Below are positions 17,196 through 26,077 of a stretch of DNA of 64,000 nt, piece by piece. The stretch is taken from positions 62,001 through 126,000 of the forward strand of contig JAYOEY010000001.1 of NCBI GenBank assembly GCA_038116945.1. Reading direction: 5' to 3'. The translations under genes were made by a program, and so were the position numbers. The notes below the pieces were generated by a model. It saw nothing but the letters and a program-made list of their open reading frames with translations. It was not told the origin of the DNA and ran no database searches. Origin of the DNA: JAYOEY01 sp038116945. GTDB lineage: Bacteria > Pseudomonadota > Alphaproteobacteria > MPNO01 > UBA2964. Position 1 is the stretch's first letter; every line of letters begins with the position of its first letter.

Positions 17196-17936
17196 ATGCC
17201 TTTTGCGACGGGGAGTGCGCGATTCCTGAGGTGGGTAAGGAGGTCGTGCCGATATCTGCCCGTCCGTTATCTGCCGGGTGCAGCGTTCGTTTTCTTCTTA
17301 CCGTTTCATGCCGCTGCGGCACCGGCGGTTTCCGGTCCTGTTACGGATGCTGACGGACTTTTGTCCGTCGAAACGCGTGGCGTTGTCGCAGGATCTGCAG
17401 CGTCCTTCCGCATGGCCTCAGGTAAATGGATGGTTGTGGTCGTCGCCCCTGAAACCGGGGATATCGATCGGGCAACCCTATTGGGAATCACGACGGCGCC
17501 ATGGAAAGGGGCGGGGGCGGGCGAGCCTGTCGGCATCGTTTATATCGCATCGCCCCGGAGTGCCGGCGGCGAACTGCTGGTCGTCGATCCGGACTGGCGA
17601 AAGGTTGCCGGCAAGTTGTGGATCCCGCTGTTTCCGGAGAGGCTCGCACAGAAATTCGGCGCCTTGCCGTTCGAACAGCGTCTGATCGGAAGCGCCGCCT
17701 ACCTGGCGCAGCATTTCCCCGGGAAAATCGAGTTTCTGATGCCGGAGACGCGTCCCGTTAACCCCGATGAACTGGCAGTGGCCGGGTGGTTACGTCTGGC
17801 GTTCGACTGCCTGTTCGCCTTCGTGATGCTTTACACCGTTTTCCGGACCATCTGGCCGGCCCGGCTGAAGCCCACGGATGTCGATCCACAGAGTCAGGAA
17901 ATCAGGAGGCTGACGAAAGAGCCGTTCCGTTGGTGA
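17196..17936 (+). CDS. TPM-domain-like exported or membrane protein
   Basis: A 246-residue protein with a basic N-terminus and a hydrophobic segment (about residues 22-42) that looks like a signal or anchor. The region SGPVTDADGLLSVETRGVV to VGIVYIASPRSAGGELLVVDPDWRKVAG follows the layout of a TPM domain. A second hydrophobic segment (about 203-225) sits near the C-terminus. The assignment is by pattern and is weaker than for its neighbours. It begins directly after recO and ends 48 bases before parC. Confidence 0.55.
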   Translation: MPFATGSARFLRWVRRSCRYLPVRYLPGAAFVFFLPFHAAAAPAVSGPVTDADGLLSVETRGVVAGSAASFRMASGKWMVVVVAPETGDIDRATLLGITTAPWKGAGAGEPVGIVYIASPRSAGGELLVVDPDWRKVAGKLWIPLFPERLAQKFGALPFEQRLIGSAAYLAQHFPGKIEFLMPETRPVNPDELAVAGWLRLAFDCLFAFVMLYTVFRTIWPARLKPTDVDPQSQEIRRLTKEPFRW

Positions 17937-17984
17937 TGTTGCGCGAGGCGCGATTCGTCGCCGCTTCGTGTATATAGGCGGATC

Positions 17985-20210
17985 ATGGCCAAAGGTACCG
18001 CAACTCCGAGCGTTCCGACCGATGTGAGCCTGGAATCGGCTCTGTCGGAGCGTTATCTCGCCTATGCCCTGTCCACCATAACCTCACGGTCGCTGCCCGA
18101 TGTTCGGGACGGTCTGAAACCGGTTCACCGGCGCGTCCTGTATGCAATGCGCCAGCTGCGGCTCGATCCTAACCAGGGCTTCAAGAAATGCGCCCGTGTC
18201 GTCGGCGATGTCATCGGTAAATACCATCCGCATGGCGATACCGCGGTCTACGATGCGATGGTGCGTCTCGCGCAGGAATTCGCCGTGCGTTATCCGCTGG
18301 TGGAAGGGCAGGGCAATTTCGGCAATGTCGACGGCGATTCCGCTGCCGCCATGCGCTATACGGAGGCGCGTCTTACCGACTATGCGCTCGCCATGCTTGA
18401 AGGGCTGGACGACGACGCAGTCGATTTCCGGGAGAATTACGACGGCAGCGAAAAGGAGCCGGTTCTTCTGCCGGCATCGGTGCCGAATTTGCTGGCCAAC
18501 GGCGCATCAGGCATCGCCGTCGGCATGGCGTCGTCCATTCCGCCCCATAATCTGGACGAAATCTGCCAGGCGCTCGCGCATCTCATCAAGTACCCCAGGG
18601 CGACCGTCGACAAGCTGCTGTCCTTCATGCCCGGGCCGGATTTCCCGACAGGCGGCGTACTGGCGGAAACGCCCGAAAATATCCGGACGGCCTATTCCAC
18701 GGGCCGCGGCTCGCTGCGGCTTCGCGCACGCTGGGAGAAAGCGGAACTCGGCCGGGGGCAATGGCAGATCGTCGTCACCGAGATACCCTATCAGGTGCAG
18801 AAGAGCCGCCTGGTCGAAAAGATCGCCGAACTGATGCAGGCAAAGAAGCTGCCGCTGCTGGAAGACATTCGGGACGAGTCGGCTGCGGATATTCGCCTGA
18901 TTCTGGAGCCGCGCTCGCGTTCGATCGAACCCGACATGCTGATGGAGATGCTGTTCCAGCATACCGATCTTGAGTCGCGGTTCGGTCTGAACCTAAACGT
19001 CCTGAACGCCGATATCGTTCCGGGCGTGATGGATCTGCGCACCGCGCTGCAGTCCTATCTCGATCATCGTCACGACGTTCTGGTCCGCCGATCGAAAAAC
19101 CGGCTGGAAAAGATCGCGCACCGGCTCGAAGTTCTTGCCGGCTACATGATCGTCTATCTGAATCTGGACGAAGTCATCGCCATCATCCGCAGCGAGGACG
19201 AACCCAAGCCGGTCCTGATGAAGCGCTGGAAGCTGACCGAGACGCAGGCCGAGGCCATCCTCAACATGCGGCTGCGGTCGTTGCGGCGGCTCGAGGAAAT
19301 GGCGATCCGTCAGGAAACCGAAGCGCTGGAGAAGGAGCAGAAGGAGCTCAACCAGCTGCTCAAGAGCAAGGACAAGCGCTGGGCCCGCATCGCCGATGAA
19401 ATCGCCGATATCCGCAAGAGGTTCGGCAAGAAGACAGCGCTCGGCGCGCGCCGCACGGAAATAGGCGAGGCGCCGTCCGCGACCGTGGTGCCGATCACCG
19501 CGATGATCGAGCGCGAGCCGATTACCGTCATCTGTTCGCAGAAAGGGTGGTTGCGGGCTGCGAAAGGCCACGTTGAGGATTTGTCGACGCTAAAATTCAA
19601 GAACGGCGACCGGCTGGCCCATGCGCTGCATGCGCAGACCACGGACAAGCTTCTTGTGTTCGGGACCAACGGCCGGTTTTACACCATCGGTTGCGACAAG
19701 CTTCCCGGCGGGCGCGGGCAGGGGGAGCCTGTGCGGCTGATGGTCGATCTCGGCAACGAACACGATATCGCGCACCTGCTGATCCACCAGCCGGACCGGA
19801 AACTTGTCGTCGCATCGTCAGACGGGCGCGGGTTTGTCGTTCCGGAGAACGAGGTCATCGCACATACCCGTAGCGGCAAGCAGGTTCTCAACGTTTCGGG
19901 CGATACAGAGGCAAAGGCCTGCTGCACGGCGGAAGGAGATTCGGTTGCCGTGGTGGGCCAGAACCACAAGATGATCGTCTTCCCGCTTTCCGAGTTGCCC
20001 GAGATGACGCGCGGGCGCGGCGTCAAGCTGCAAAGCTACAGGGATGGCGGGCTTTCCGACGTCAAGGCGTTCACTCTGGCAGACGGGCTTTCCTGGAAAA
20101 GCGGAGACCGTACCCGGACCGAGGCCGACCTGCGCCCATGGCTCGGCAAGCGATCGCAGGCCGGCCGACTCGCCCCCAAGGGCTTTCCGCGCTCGCACCG
20201 GTTCGGGTGA
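17985..20210 (+). CDS. parC: DNA topoisomerase IV subunit A
   Basis: Decatenates chromosomes with ParE. The 741-residue protein has the breakage-reunion domain with GLKPVHRRVLYAM, KYHPHGDTAVYDAMVRLAQ and the catalytic Tyr125 in AAAMRYTEARLT. The C-terminal part carries shortened beta-pinwheel blades (GWLRAAKGH, GTNGRFYTI, SDGRGFVVPENEV), typical of ParC rather than GyrA. At the quinolone-determining sites equivalent to E. coli Ser80 and Glu84 it has Thr86 and Asp90. Its stop overlaps the GTG of the TRAP gene. Confidence 0.95.
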   Translation: MAKGTATPSVPTDVSLESALSERYLAYALSTITSRSLPDVRDGLKPVHRRVLYAMRQLRLDPNQGFKKCARVVGDVIGKYHPHGDTAVYDAMVRLAQEFAVRYPLVEGQGNFGNVDGDSAAAMRYTEARLTDYALAMLEGLDDDAVDFRENYDGSEKEPVLLPASVPNLLANGASGIAVGMASSIPPHNLDEICQALAHLIKYPRATVDKLLSFMPGPDFPTGGVLAETPENIRTAYSTGRGSLRLRARWEKAELGRGQWQIVVTEIPYQVQKSRLVEKIAELMQAKKLPLLEDIRDESAADIRLILEPRSRSIEPDMLMEMLFQHTDLESRFGLNLNVLNADIVPGVMDLRTALQSYLDHRHDVLVRRSKNRLEKIAHRLEVLAGYMIVYLNLDEVIAIIRSEDEPKPVLMKRWKLTETQAEAILNMRLRSLRRLEEMAIRQETEALEKEQKELNQLLKSKDKRWARIADEIADIRKRFGKKTALGARRTEIGEAPSATVVPITAMIEREPITVICSQKGWLRAAKGHVEDLSTLKFKNGDRLAHALHAQTTDKLLVFGTNGRFYTIGCDKLPGGRGQGEPVRLMVDLGNEHDIAHLLIHQPDRKLVVASSDGRGFVVPENEVIAHTRSGKQVLNVSGDTEAKACCTAEGDSVAVVGQNHKMIVFPLSELPEMTRGRGVKLQSYRDGGLSDVKAFTLADGLSWKSGDRTRTEADLRPWLGKRSQAGRLAPKGFPRSHRFG

Positions 20211-20758
20211 ACGGGCTCGCTTCCTTCGTCAGGTTTGTCGACCGTCTGAATGACGCGGTCGGGCGGGGCGTCGCCTGGCTGACGCTGCTCATGGTGATCG
20301 TCACTTTTGCGGTGGTGGTGCTGCGCTACGTGTTTTCGGTCGGCTGGGTGGCGATGCAGGAGAGCTATGTCTGGCTGCACGGCATCGTTTTCATGGCGGG
20401 CGCCGGTTACACCCTGCTCCATAACGGCCATGTCCGGGTGGATATCTTCTATCGGCCCGGGTCCGAGAGATTCAGGGCCTGGGTGGATCTTCTCGGGTCG
20501 CTGTTCCTGCTGTTGCCGGTGGTCATCCTGATCGTCTATTCGAGCTGGGGTTACGTTCTGACGTCATGGATCAAGCTTGAGGAATCGCGCGAGGCGGGCG
20601 GATTGCCCGCACTGTTCCTGCTCAAATCGGTGATCTGGGTTTTCTGCGTGCTGATCGGACTTCAGGGCCTGTCGCTCGCGACGCGAAGCCTTCTCGTCCT
20701 GAGAGGATGGGCGTCTCTGGTTCCGCCGCTGCCCGGTGACGAAGGCGGGCACGCATGA
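20207..20758 (+). CDS. TRAP transporter small permease (DctQ-like)
   Basis: The 183-residue small membrane subunit of a tripartite ATP-independent periplasmic transporter. Four hydrophobic segments are visible, with the family pattern VLRYVFSVGWVAMQESYVWLHGIVF and AGYTLLHNGHVRVDIFY. I choose the GTG at 20207, which overlaps the parC stop (GTGA), over a start 69 bases upstream inside parC. It overlaps the large permease gene by four bases. Confidence 0.9.
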   Translation: MNGLASFVRFVDRLNDAVGRGVAWLTLLMVIVTFAVVVLRYVFSVGWVAMQESYVWLHGIVFMAGAGYTLLHNGHVRVDIFYRPGSERFRAWVDLLGSLFLLLPVVILIVYSSWGYVLTSWIKLEESREAGGLPALFLLKSVIWVFCVLIGLQGLSLATRSLLVLRGWASLVPPLPGDEGGHA

Positions 20759-22140
20759 GCGTGGGGGCAGAAATCCTTGCGTTGATGATGTTCGCCACGA
20801 CCTGTTGCGTATTGCTGACGGGTTTTCCGGTGGCCTTCACTCTGGCCGGTGTGCCGCTGGCCTTCGCGGTGGTCGGCGCCGGTTTCGACCTGTTCGACCT
20901 GCGGCTTCTGTCGGCGTTACCGAATCGCTATTTCGGCGTCATGTCGAACGAGGTGCTGGTGGCGGTGCCGCTGTTCGTCTTCATGGGGGTAATGCTGGAA
21001 CGATCCCGCATTGCCGAGGAATTGCTGGAGACGATGGGCCTGCTGTTCGGACGGATGCGGGGCGGCCTCGGTATTTCCGTTATCGCTGTGGGGGCGGTTC
21101 TGGCGGCGTCTACCGGTATCGTCGGTGCAACCGTCGTCACGATGGGGCTGCTGAGCCTGCCGGCGATGATGAAGGCCGGCTACGATCCGAAGCTGGCGAC
21201 CGGCATTATCTGTTCTTCCGGGACGCTGGGGCAGATCATTCCGCCCTCGATCGTGCTTGTCCTTCTCGGCGACATACTGCAGGGCGCCAATACGCAGGCG
21301 CAGCTTGCGAAAGGGAATTTCGCGCCCGATCCGGTTTCGGTGGTCGACCTGTTCGCCGGGGCGTTTATTCCCGGACTCGTGCTGGTCGGACTCTATGTCG
21401 GCTGGGTTCTGGTCAAAGCGGTCATCGATCCCGAATCATGCCCGGCTCTGGTCGATGAGGGCGGGCGGCCGGACGATTTCGCCGCGCGCGTCTTCCGGGT
21501 TCTGCTGCCGCCGGCCGCGCTGATCGCCCTGGTGCTCGGCTCGATCCTTGCGGGCGCGGCGACGCCGACCGAATCTGCGGCGGTTGGCGCTGTCGGCGCG
21601 ATGGTGCTGGCCGCCATGAGACGTCAGCTGGGTTTAAAGGTCCTGCAGGAAGTCATGCGCTCGACCCTGTCGATCAGTTCGATGGTGTTCGTAATTCTGC
21701 TCGGGGCGTCGGTTTTCTCGCTGGTGTTTCGCGGCTTCGGCGGCGAAGAATTTGTGGCGGAGCTTCTGAAGGGAATGCCCGGCGGTGCCTTCGGTGCGAT
21801 GCTGGCGGTCATGGCGCTGATGTTCGTGATGGGATTCTTTCTCGATTTCATCGAGATCATCTTCGTGGTCGTGCCGATCGTCGGGCCGATCCTGTTGCAG
21901 ATGGACCTGCACCCCGTCTGGTTCGGCGTGATGATTGCAATCAACCTGCAGACCAGTTTCCTGACGCCTCCGTTCGGTTTCGCGCTGTTTTACCTGCGCG
22001 GCGTCGCGCCGCCGGAAATTACGACGGGGCATATCTACAAGGGCATCGTTCCGTTTGTAGTGATTCAGATTCTCGGATTGTGTGTCGTCGCGTACTGGCC
22101 CGGTCTGGCGACGTGGCTTCCGAAGGCGCTGTTCGGTTAG
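20755..22140 (+). CDS. TRAP transporter large permease (DctM-like)
   Basis: The 461-residue channel-forming subunit of a TRAP transporter, with around 12 hydrophobic segments. Family motifs include GFPVAFTLAGVPLAFAVVG, VPLFVFMGVMLERS, the glycine/serine-rich LAASTGIVGATVVTMGLLSLPAMM and SGTLGQIIPPSIVLVLLGD. It is coupled to the small permease by ATGA. A binding-protein gene follows 110 bases later, but that protein is of the TctC/Bug type, not the DctP type usual for TRAP. Confidence 0.95.
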   Translation: MSVGAEILALMMFATTCCVLLTGFPVAFTLAGVPLAFAVVGAGFDLFDLRLLSALPNRYFGVMSNEVLVAVPLFVFMGVMLERSRIAEELLETMGLLFGRMRGGLGISVIAVGAVLAASTGIVGATVVTMGLLSLPAMMKAGYDPKLATGIICSSGTLGQIIPPSIVLVLLGDILQGANTQAQLAKGNFAPDPVSVVDLFAGAFIPGLVLVGLYVGWVLVKAVIDPESCPALVDEGGRPDDFAARVFRVLLPPAALIALVLGSILAGAATPTESAAVGAVGAMVLAAMRRQLGLKVLQEVMRSTLSISSMVFVILLGASVFSLVFRGFGGEEFVAELLKGMPGGAFGAMLAVMALMFVMGFFLDFIEIIFVVVPIVGPILLQMDLHPVWFGVMIAINLQTSFLTPPFGFALFYLRGVAPPEITTGHIYKGIVPFVVIQILGLCVVAYWPGLATWLPKALFG

Positions 22141-22250
22141 CGCCATGCGGGCGGTTTCGTTTCAGGCTGGTTCTTATGTACACTCAATGGGTTGCGAAAA
22201 TTTCGTGAAAGGTCCCTGGAGGCAGGGACAGTAACAGAGGACAGAGCGGG

Positions 22251-23519
22251 ATGAAGCTATTCAACGCGGCAGTTGCCGTTATGGGGGCGGGGCTGATTGC
22301 AGCCGCTCCGGCGGCGGCAGACGAAGTCGCCGATTTTTACAAGAACAAGACCATGACAATCTGGTCCGGGCTGTCGCCGGGCGGGTCCTACACCGCCTAT
22401 GCGCTGGCGCTTAAGGACCACATGTCCAAGTATCTTCCGGGCAACCCGACGATCATCGTCGGCAGCCGCACCGGCGGGTCAGGGCGCGTGCTGGCGAACT
22501 GGATGTACAATGTCGGGCCGCGCGACGGAACGATGTTCGGCCTGGTCCACGAGCGCATGGGGCTTGAGCCGCATGTCTATCCGAAAGGCACCAAGTTCGA
22601 CGGCCGCAAGATGAGCTGGATCGGCAGCATGGCGAAGCAGAAGAGCGTCTGCTTTACCTGGCATTCTTCCAAGATCAAGACCTTTGAGGATGCGCAGAAG
22701 ATGGAAGCGATCGTGGGTACGAGTTCCGCGACGGCGACCGGATCCGTGATGCCTCGCATGCTGAATTCGATGGCGGGCACCAAGTTCAAGATCATCCGCG
22801 GTTACGATCCCGCCGAGGTCTTCCTCGCCATGGAGCGTGGGGAGCTCGATGGTCTGTGCGGTTACGGATGGGGCAGCCTGAAAACGGCGCGGCCCGACTT
22901 CATCAAGGACAAGAAGGTCAATCTGATCCTTCAGTTTTCGGACAAGAGCCACGCGGAACTGGACGGCAAGGTGCCGGTGATGATGGACTACATCACGAAC
23001 CCGAACGACCGTGCGATGCTCAAGATCGTGTTCGGTACGCAGGAAATGGGCCGTCCGTTCGTCGGCCCGCCGGAAATGCCCAAGGCGCGTCTGGCCGCAA
23101 TCCGCAAGGCTTTCAACGATACGCTCAAGGACCCAGCTTTTCTGGCGGACGCGAAAAAGCGCCGGCTTGAAATCGATCCGATCACGGGCGAAGAAATCGA
23201 GAAGCTGATCAACGAGCTCTATCAGACGCCCAAGGAGCTTGCCGCGATAACGGCCTCTTACCGCAAGCCGGCGAAAGTCGGCGAGTCCAAGCGCAAGATC
23301 AACTGGAAGACGGTGTCGGTCGAGCTCACGAAAAAGAAAGGCCGTTACGTCTACTTCATGGTGGGCGGCGAGGAACATCGCGCCAAGCTGTCCGGACGTT
23401 CGACCGCGATCGAGATCGCCGGCAAGAAAGCCAAGACCAAGAATCTCACGGTTGGGCTGAAGTGCGATGTCACCTATCCCGGTCATCACGGGCTGGCGAA
23501 GCAGATTACCTGCAAATAA
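22251..23519 (+). CDS. TctC/Bug-type binding protein with C-terminal extension
   Basis: A 422-residue periplasmic protein with a signal peptide ending AAPAAA(D). Residues about 24-345 follow the tripartite tricarboxylate transporter receptor fold: GLSPGGSYTAYALALKDHM, LPGNPTIIVGSRTGGSG and VGPRDGTMFGLVHE. The last 70 or so residues, from KINWKTVSVELTKKKG, are an extra lysine-rich segment with two cysteines (LKCDV and ITCK), not part of that fold. It is downstream of the TRAP permease pair in the same direction and is followed by a strong terminator. The ligand is unknown. Confidence 0.82.
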   Translation: MKLFNAAVAVMGAGLIAAAPAAADEVADFYKNKTMTIWSGLSPGGSYTAYALALKDHMSKYLPGNPTIIVGSRTGGSGRVLANWMYNVGPRDGTMFGLVHERMGLEPHVYPKGTKFDGRKMSWIGSMAKQKSVCFTWHSSKIKTFEDAQKMEAIVGTSSATATGSVMPRMLNSMAGTKFKIIRGYDPAEVFLAMERGELDGLCGYGWGSLKTARPDFIKDKKVNLILQFSDKSHAELDGKVPVMMDYITNPNDRAMLKIVFGTQEMGRPFVGPPEMPKARLAAIRKAFNDTLKDPAFLADAKKRRLEIDPITGEEIEKLINELYQTPKELAAITASYRKPAKVGESKRKINWKTVSVELTKKKGRYVYFMVGGEEHRAKLSGRSTAIEIAGKKAKTKNLTVGLKCDVTYPGHHGLAKQITCK

Positions 23520-23537
23520 CCGTTTAAGAACCGCTTG

Positions 23538-23568
23538 AAACCCGCCCTCGCGAGAGGGCGGGTTTTTT
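23538..23568 (+). terminator. Rho-independent terminator
   Basis: A perfect 9-bp GC-rich stem (CCCGCCCTC and GAGGGCGGG, 23541-23562) with a 4-base loop is followed by six Ts, 21 bases after the binding-protein stop. AAA before the stem can extend pairing with the T-run, so it may also work for the minus-strand gene ending at 23570. Confidence 0.9.
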
Positions 23569-23569
23569 G

Positions 23570-23941
23570 TCAGAGCGTCATGACGAGGATTAGGCCGCCC
23601 ATGACCGCGGTGTTGTTGCAGGCGGTGTAGAGGTGCCGGTTTCGTTCGGCGCCCTGCATGTCCCAGAAATTGTGATAAAGGTAATTCGCGGACAGCGTAA
23701 ACAGGATCAGCATCATGGCGCCGTACTGCGAATGGTAATCCAGCGCGACGGACAGTCCGCCGACCAGCATCAGGCCGAACCCGCCGACCAGGGAATATCG
23801 CGGAAACGGCATGCCGCGCTCCGCGAGCCGTCCCGCATGTTCGTCGAATCGCGGCCAGGCCGTGAAACAGCGGTATATGAACAGGAAGGCGATCATCAGG
23901 TGGCCGACGATCTGCCAGATTGTGTGATCGGCATGAAACAT
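23570..23941 (-). CDS. DoxX-like small membrane protein
   Basis: A 123-residue protein with four hydrophobic segments and a DoxX-family look: HTIWQIVGHLMIAFLFIYRC, YSLVGGFGLMLVGGLSVAL, YLYHNFWDMQGAERNRHLY and NTAVMGGLILVM. The start at 23941 is chosen because further upstream the frame crosses the terminator of the preceding TRAP gene. DoxX proteins are quinone- or redox-related membrane proteins of diverse roles; none is assigned here. Confidence 0.75.
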   Translation of the reverse strand: MFHADHTIWQIVGHLMIAFLFIYRCFTAWPRFDEHAGRLAERGMPFPRYSLVGGFGLMLVGGLSVALDYHSQYGAMMLILFTLSANYLYHNFWDMQGAERNRHLYTACNNTAVMGGLILVMTL

Positions 23942-23960
23942 GAGGAATTCCCCGGACGGA

Positions 23961-23993
23961 TAAAGAAACCGGCGGAAAGGTTCCGCCGGTTTC
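23961..23993 (-). terminator. Hairpin terminator after the TRAP binding-protein gene
   Basis: A perfect 13-bp stem (GAAACCGGCGGAA at 23965-23977 with its complement at 23981-23993) and a 3-base loop, followed on the minus strand by a short T-rich TTTATC. It lies 20 bases past the minus-strand stop at 24013 and before the DoxX-like start. Confidence 0.7.
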
Positions 23994-24012
23994 GGAGTTT
24001 GAAGCTTGGGCC

Positions 24013-25167
24013 TCAGCCCTTTTTCGGCTTGGCGTATTCGAAGGGCAGCAGCCGTGCCGGGAGATAGGAGCCTTCGGCCCGGCTTGACCACGCCAGCGCC
24101 TCGCGCCGGAACTTCAGGTAATCGTCCATGACCTCGCGGCTCAAGGGGTCGTTGGAGGCGAGGTCGTTCATCACCTGGCCGGCCAGCTTGCCGAGACCGT
24201 TAAGCACCGAATCCGGGAACTTGCGGAGCTGTACCTTATGCTTGGTGACCAGCGTCTGAAGAGCCGAGTTGTTGCGTGCAGTGAATTCGCTCAGCACGAT
24301 CTGGTTGACCGCCGTGTTGGCGGCCTGAACCACGGCCTTGATATCGTTCGGCAGTTTTTCCCATGCCTTCAGGTTGATGAAGTTCTCCAGCACGGTTGCG
24401 GGTTCGTGCCATCCCGGGAAGTAGTAGTACTTGGCGCTCTTGTAGAGACCGAAGGCGAGGTCGTTGTACGGGCCGACCCATTCGGTCGCGTCCAGCGCGC
24501 CTGACTGCAGCGCGGGCGGGATTTCGCCGCCGGGAAGGTTGATGACGTTACCGCCGGCCGCCTTGACGACTTCGCCGCCGAGGCCGGGTATACGCATCTT
24601 GAGGCCCTTGTAGTCGCTCAGGCTGTTCATTTCCTTGTTGAACCAGCCGCCTGCCTGCACGCCGGTATTGCCCGACGGGAAGAATTTGCAGCCCATCTGC
24701 TTGTAGATCTTGTCGGCGAGTTTCTGGCCGTTGCCCCACTGGTACCAGGCATTCACTTCCTGCGCCGTCATGCCGAACGGCACGGAGGCGAGATACTGCG
24801 CCGCGGCGACCTTGCCTTTCCAGTAGTAAGGCGCGCCATGACCCATCTCGACCGTGCCCTGGCCGACAGCATCCATCGCTTCGAACGCCGGCACGATTTC
24901 CTTTGCGCCGTATACCTTGACCTCAAGCCGTCCGCCCGAGCCCTTGGTGATCATCTCGCCCAGCAGGTTTGCGCCCGTGCCGAGACCGGGGAAATTCTTC
25001 GGCCAGGTCGTGACCATGCGCCATTGCATGCGGCCCTGCGAAATTGCCGGTGCCGGGAAGGTCGATGCGGCAGCGGCGGCGGAGAGGCCTGCGGCAGCGG
25101 TCAGGAATTTACGCCGGGAGTTTTTGGTGGTGTTTGCCGTGTCGTTTGAAGTCGTCTTCTTGCTCAT
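24013..25167 (-). CDS. TRAP transporter substrate-binding protein (DctP family)
   Basis: A 384-residue periplasmic receptor. The twin-arginine signal SRRKFLTAAAGLSAAAAAS is near residues 17-35. Family landmarks are WRMVTTWPKNFPGLGTGAN, the central YKGLKMRIPGLGGEVVKAAGG with the arginine expected to bind the ligand carboxylate, and GALDATEWVGPYNDLAFG. The sequence resembles the alpha-keto-acid binding branch (TakP). The start at 25167 follows an AGGGAAAA ribosome-binding sequence. No permease gene lies on its own strand beside it; the DctQM pair is about 2 kb away, facing it. Confidence 0.93.
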   Translation of the reverse strand: MSKKTTSNDTANTTKNSRRKFLTAAAGLSAAAAASTFPAPAISQGRMQWRMVTTWPKNFPGLGTGANLLGEMITKGSGGRLEVKVYGAKEIVPAFEAMDAVGQGTVEMGHGAPYYWKGKVAAAQYLASVPFGMTAQEVNAWYQWGNGQKLADKIYKQMGCKFFPSGNTGVQAGGWFNKEMNSLSDYKGLKMRIPGLGGEVVKAAGGNVINLPGGEIPPALQSGALDATEWVGPYNDLAFGLYKSAKYYYFPGWHEPATVLENFINLKAWEKLPNDIKAVVQAANTAVNQIVLSEFTARNNSALQTLVTKHKVQLRKFPDSVLNGLGKLAGQVMNDLASNDPLSREVMDDYLKFRREALAWSSRAEGSYLPARLLPFEYAKPKKG

Positions 25168-25259
25168 GATTTTTCCCTGTTGGAAGTCGCATCGGGGCGA
25201 CCGGTTAATTCGCAAAGGAAAAGTTATCCGTGCGGGGAAGCGAGTGCAAGATTCAGCGT

Positions 25260-25985
25260 TCAGGCGGAAATCGGCTTCCAGCCGTCAGGACCGAGGCCTT
25301 CAAGGGGCCGAAAGCGGGCCTTGTAGGCCATTTTCGGACTCTGTTCGATCCAGTAACCGAGATAGATGTAGGGAAGCGACATCTCTCGCGCACGCCTGAC
25401 CATCCAGAGTACCATCCATGTCCCGAGGCTGCGCCGTTCGAGACCTGATTCGTACATTGAATATACCGCGGACAGGGCGTCGATCTGCCGGTCTGCGAGC
25501 ATTGCCGCGACGAGTTCTCCGTCGCCGTCGCGAAATTCGACGATCCGCGTGTCGATCGGACTGTCTTCCACCATGGCCCGGTAATCGCGAAATCCCATTG
25601 TCGACATTTCCCCACCGGAATGTCGCGACCGCTGATACCGGGTAAATAGCCTGAACTGTTCCATCGTGGCCTGGGCCGCCATGTCGGAAACCCGGAGATC
25701 GGCGTTGCGATGCTCAAGGCGCCGGAAGGTCCGCGTCCAGACGAAATCATCTACGCGGATTCGAACGGGAACGCAGGATTCGCATCCGGGGCAGGCGGGG
25801 CGATAGGCGAGGCCGTGGCTGCGCCGGAAACCGCCGCGGGACAGCCGTTCGTACAGATCCATCGCATTCGGAACCGACAGGTCGGTTACGACTTTTCGTT
25901 CGATCCTGCCCGGCAAATAAGGGCAGGGGAGCGCCCGGGTCCCCATAAAAAGGCGGTGAGATGTATCCTGTACGAGCCGGTTCAT
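25260..25985 (-). CDS. bpt: Aspartate/glutamate leucyltransferase
   Basis: Attaches leucine to N-terminal Asp or Glu for N-degron proteolysis. The 241-residue protein has the N-terminal CPYLPGRIERKVVTDLS, the cysteine motif YRPACPGCESCVPVRI, and RYQRSRHSGGEM and GYWIEQSPKMAYKARFRPLE, as in bacterial arginyltransferase-like (Bpt) enzymes. Isolated from other known N-degron genes here. Confidence 0.93.
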   Translation of the reverse strand: MNRLVQDTSHRLFMGTRALPCPYLPGRIERKVVTDLSVPNAMDLYERLSRGGFRRSHGLAYRPACPGCESCVPVRIRVDDFVWTRTFRRLEHRNADLRVSDMAAQATMEQFRLFTRYQRSRHSGGEMSTMGFRDYRAMVEDSPIDTRIVEFRDGDGELVAAMLADRQIDALSAVYSMYESGLERRSLGTWMVLWMVRRAREMSLPYIYLGYWIEQSPKMAYKARFRPLEGLGPDGWKPISA

Positions 25986-26077
25986 TGCTTTGCAGGCCGC
26001 TGCATCGGTGAAAGCAATAACTTAATGGGGTTTCCGCATAGTGCAAGCGATCCGGCGACTGAGCGGGCAGGCGGGAA

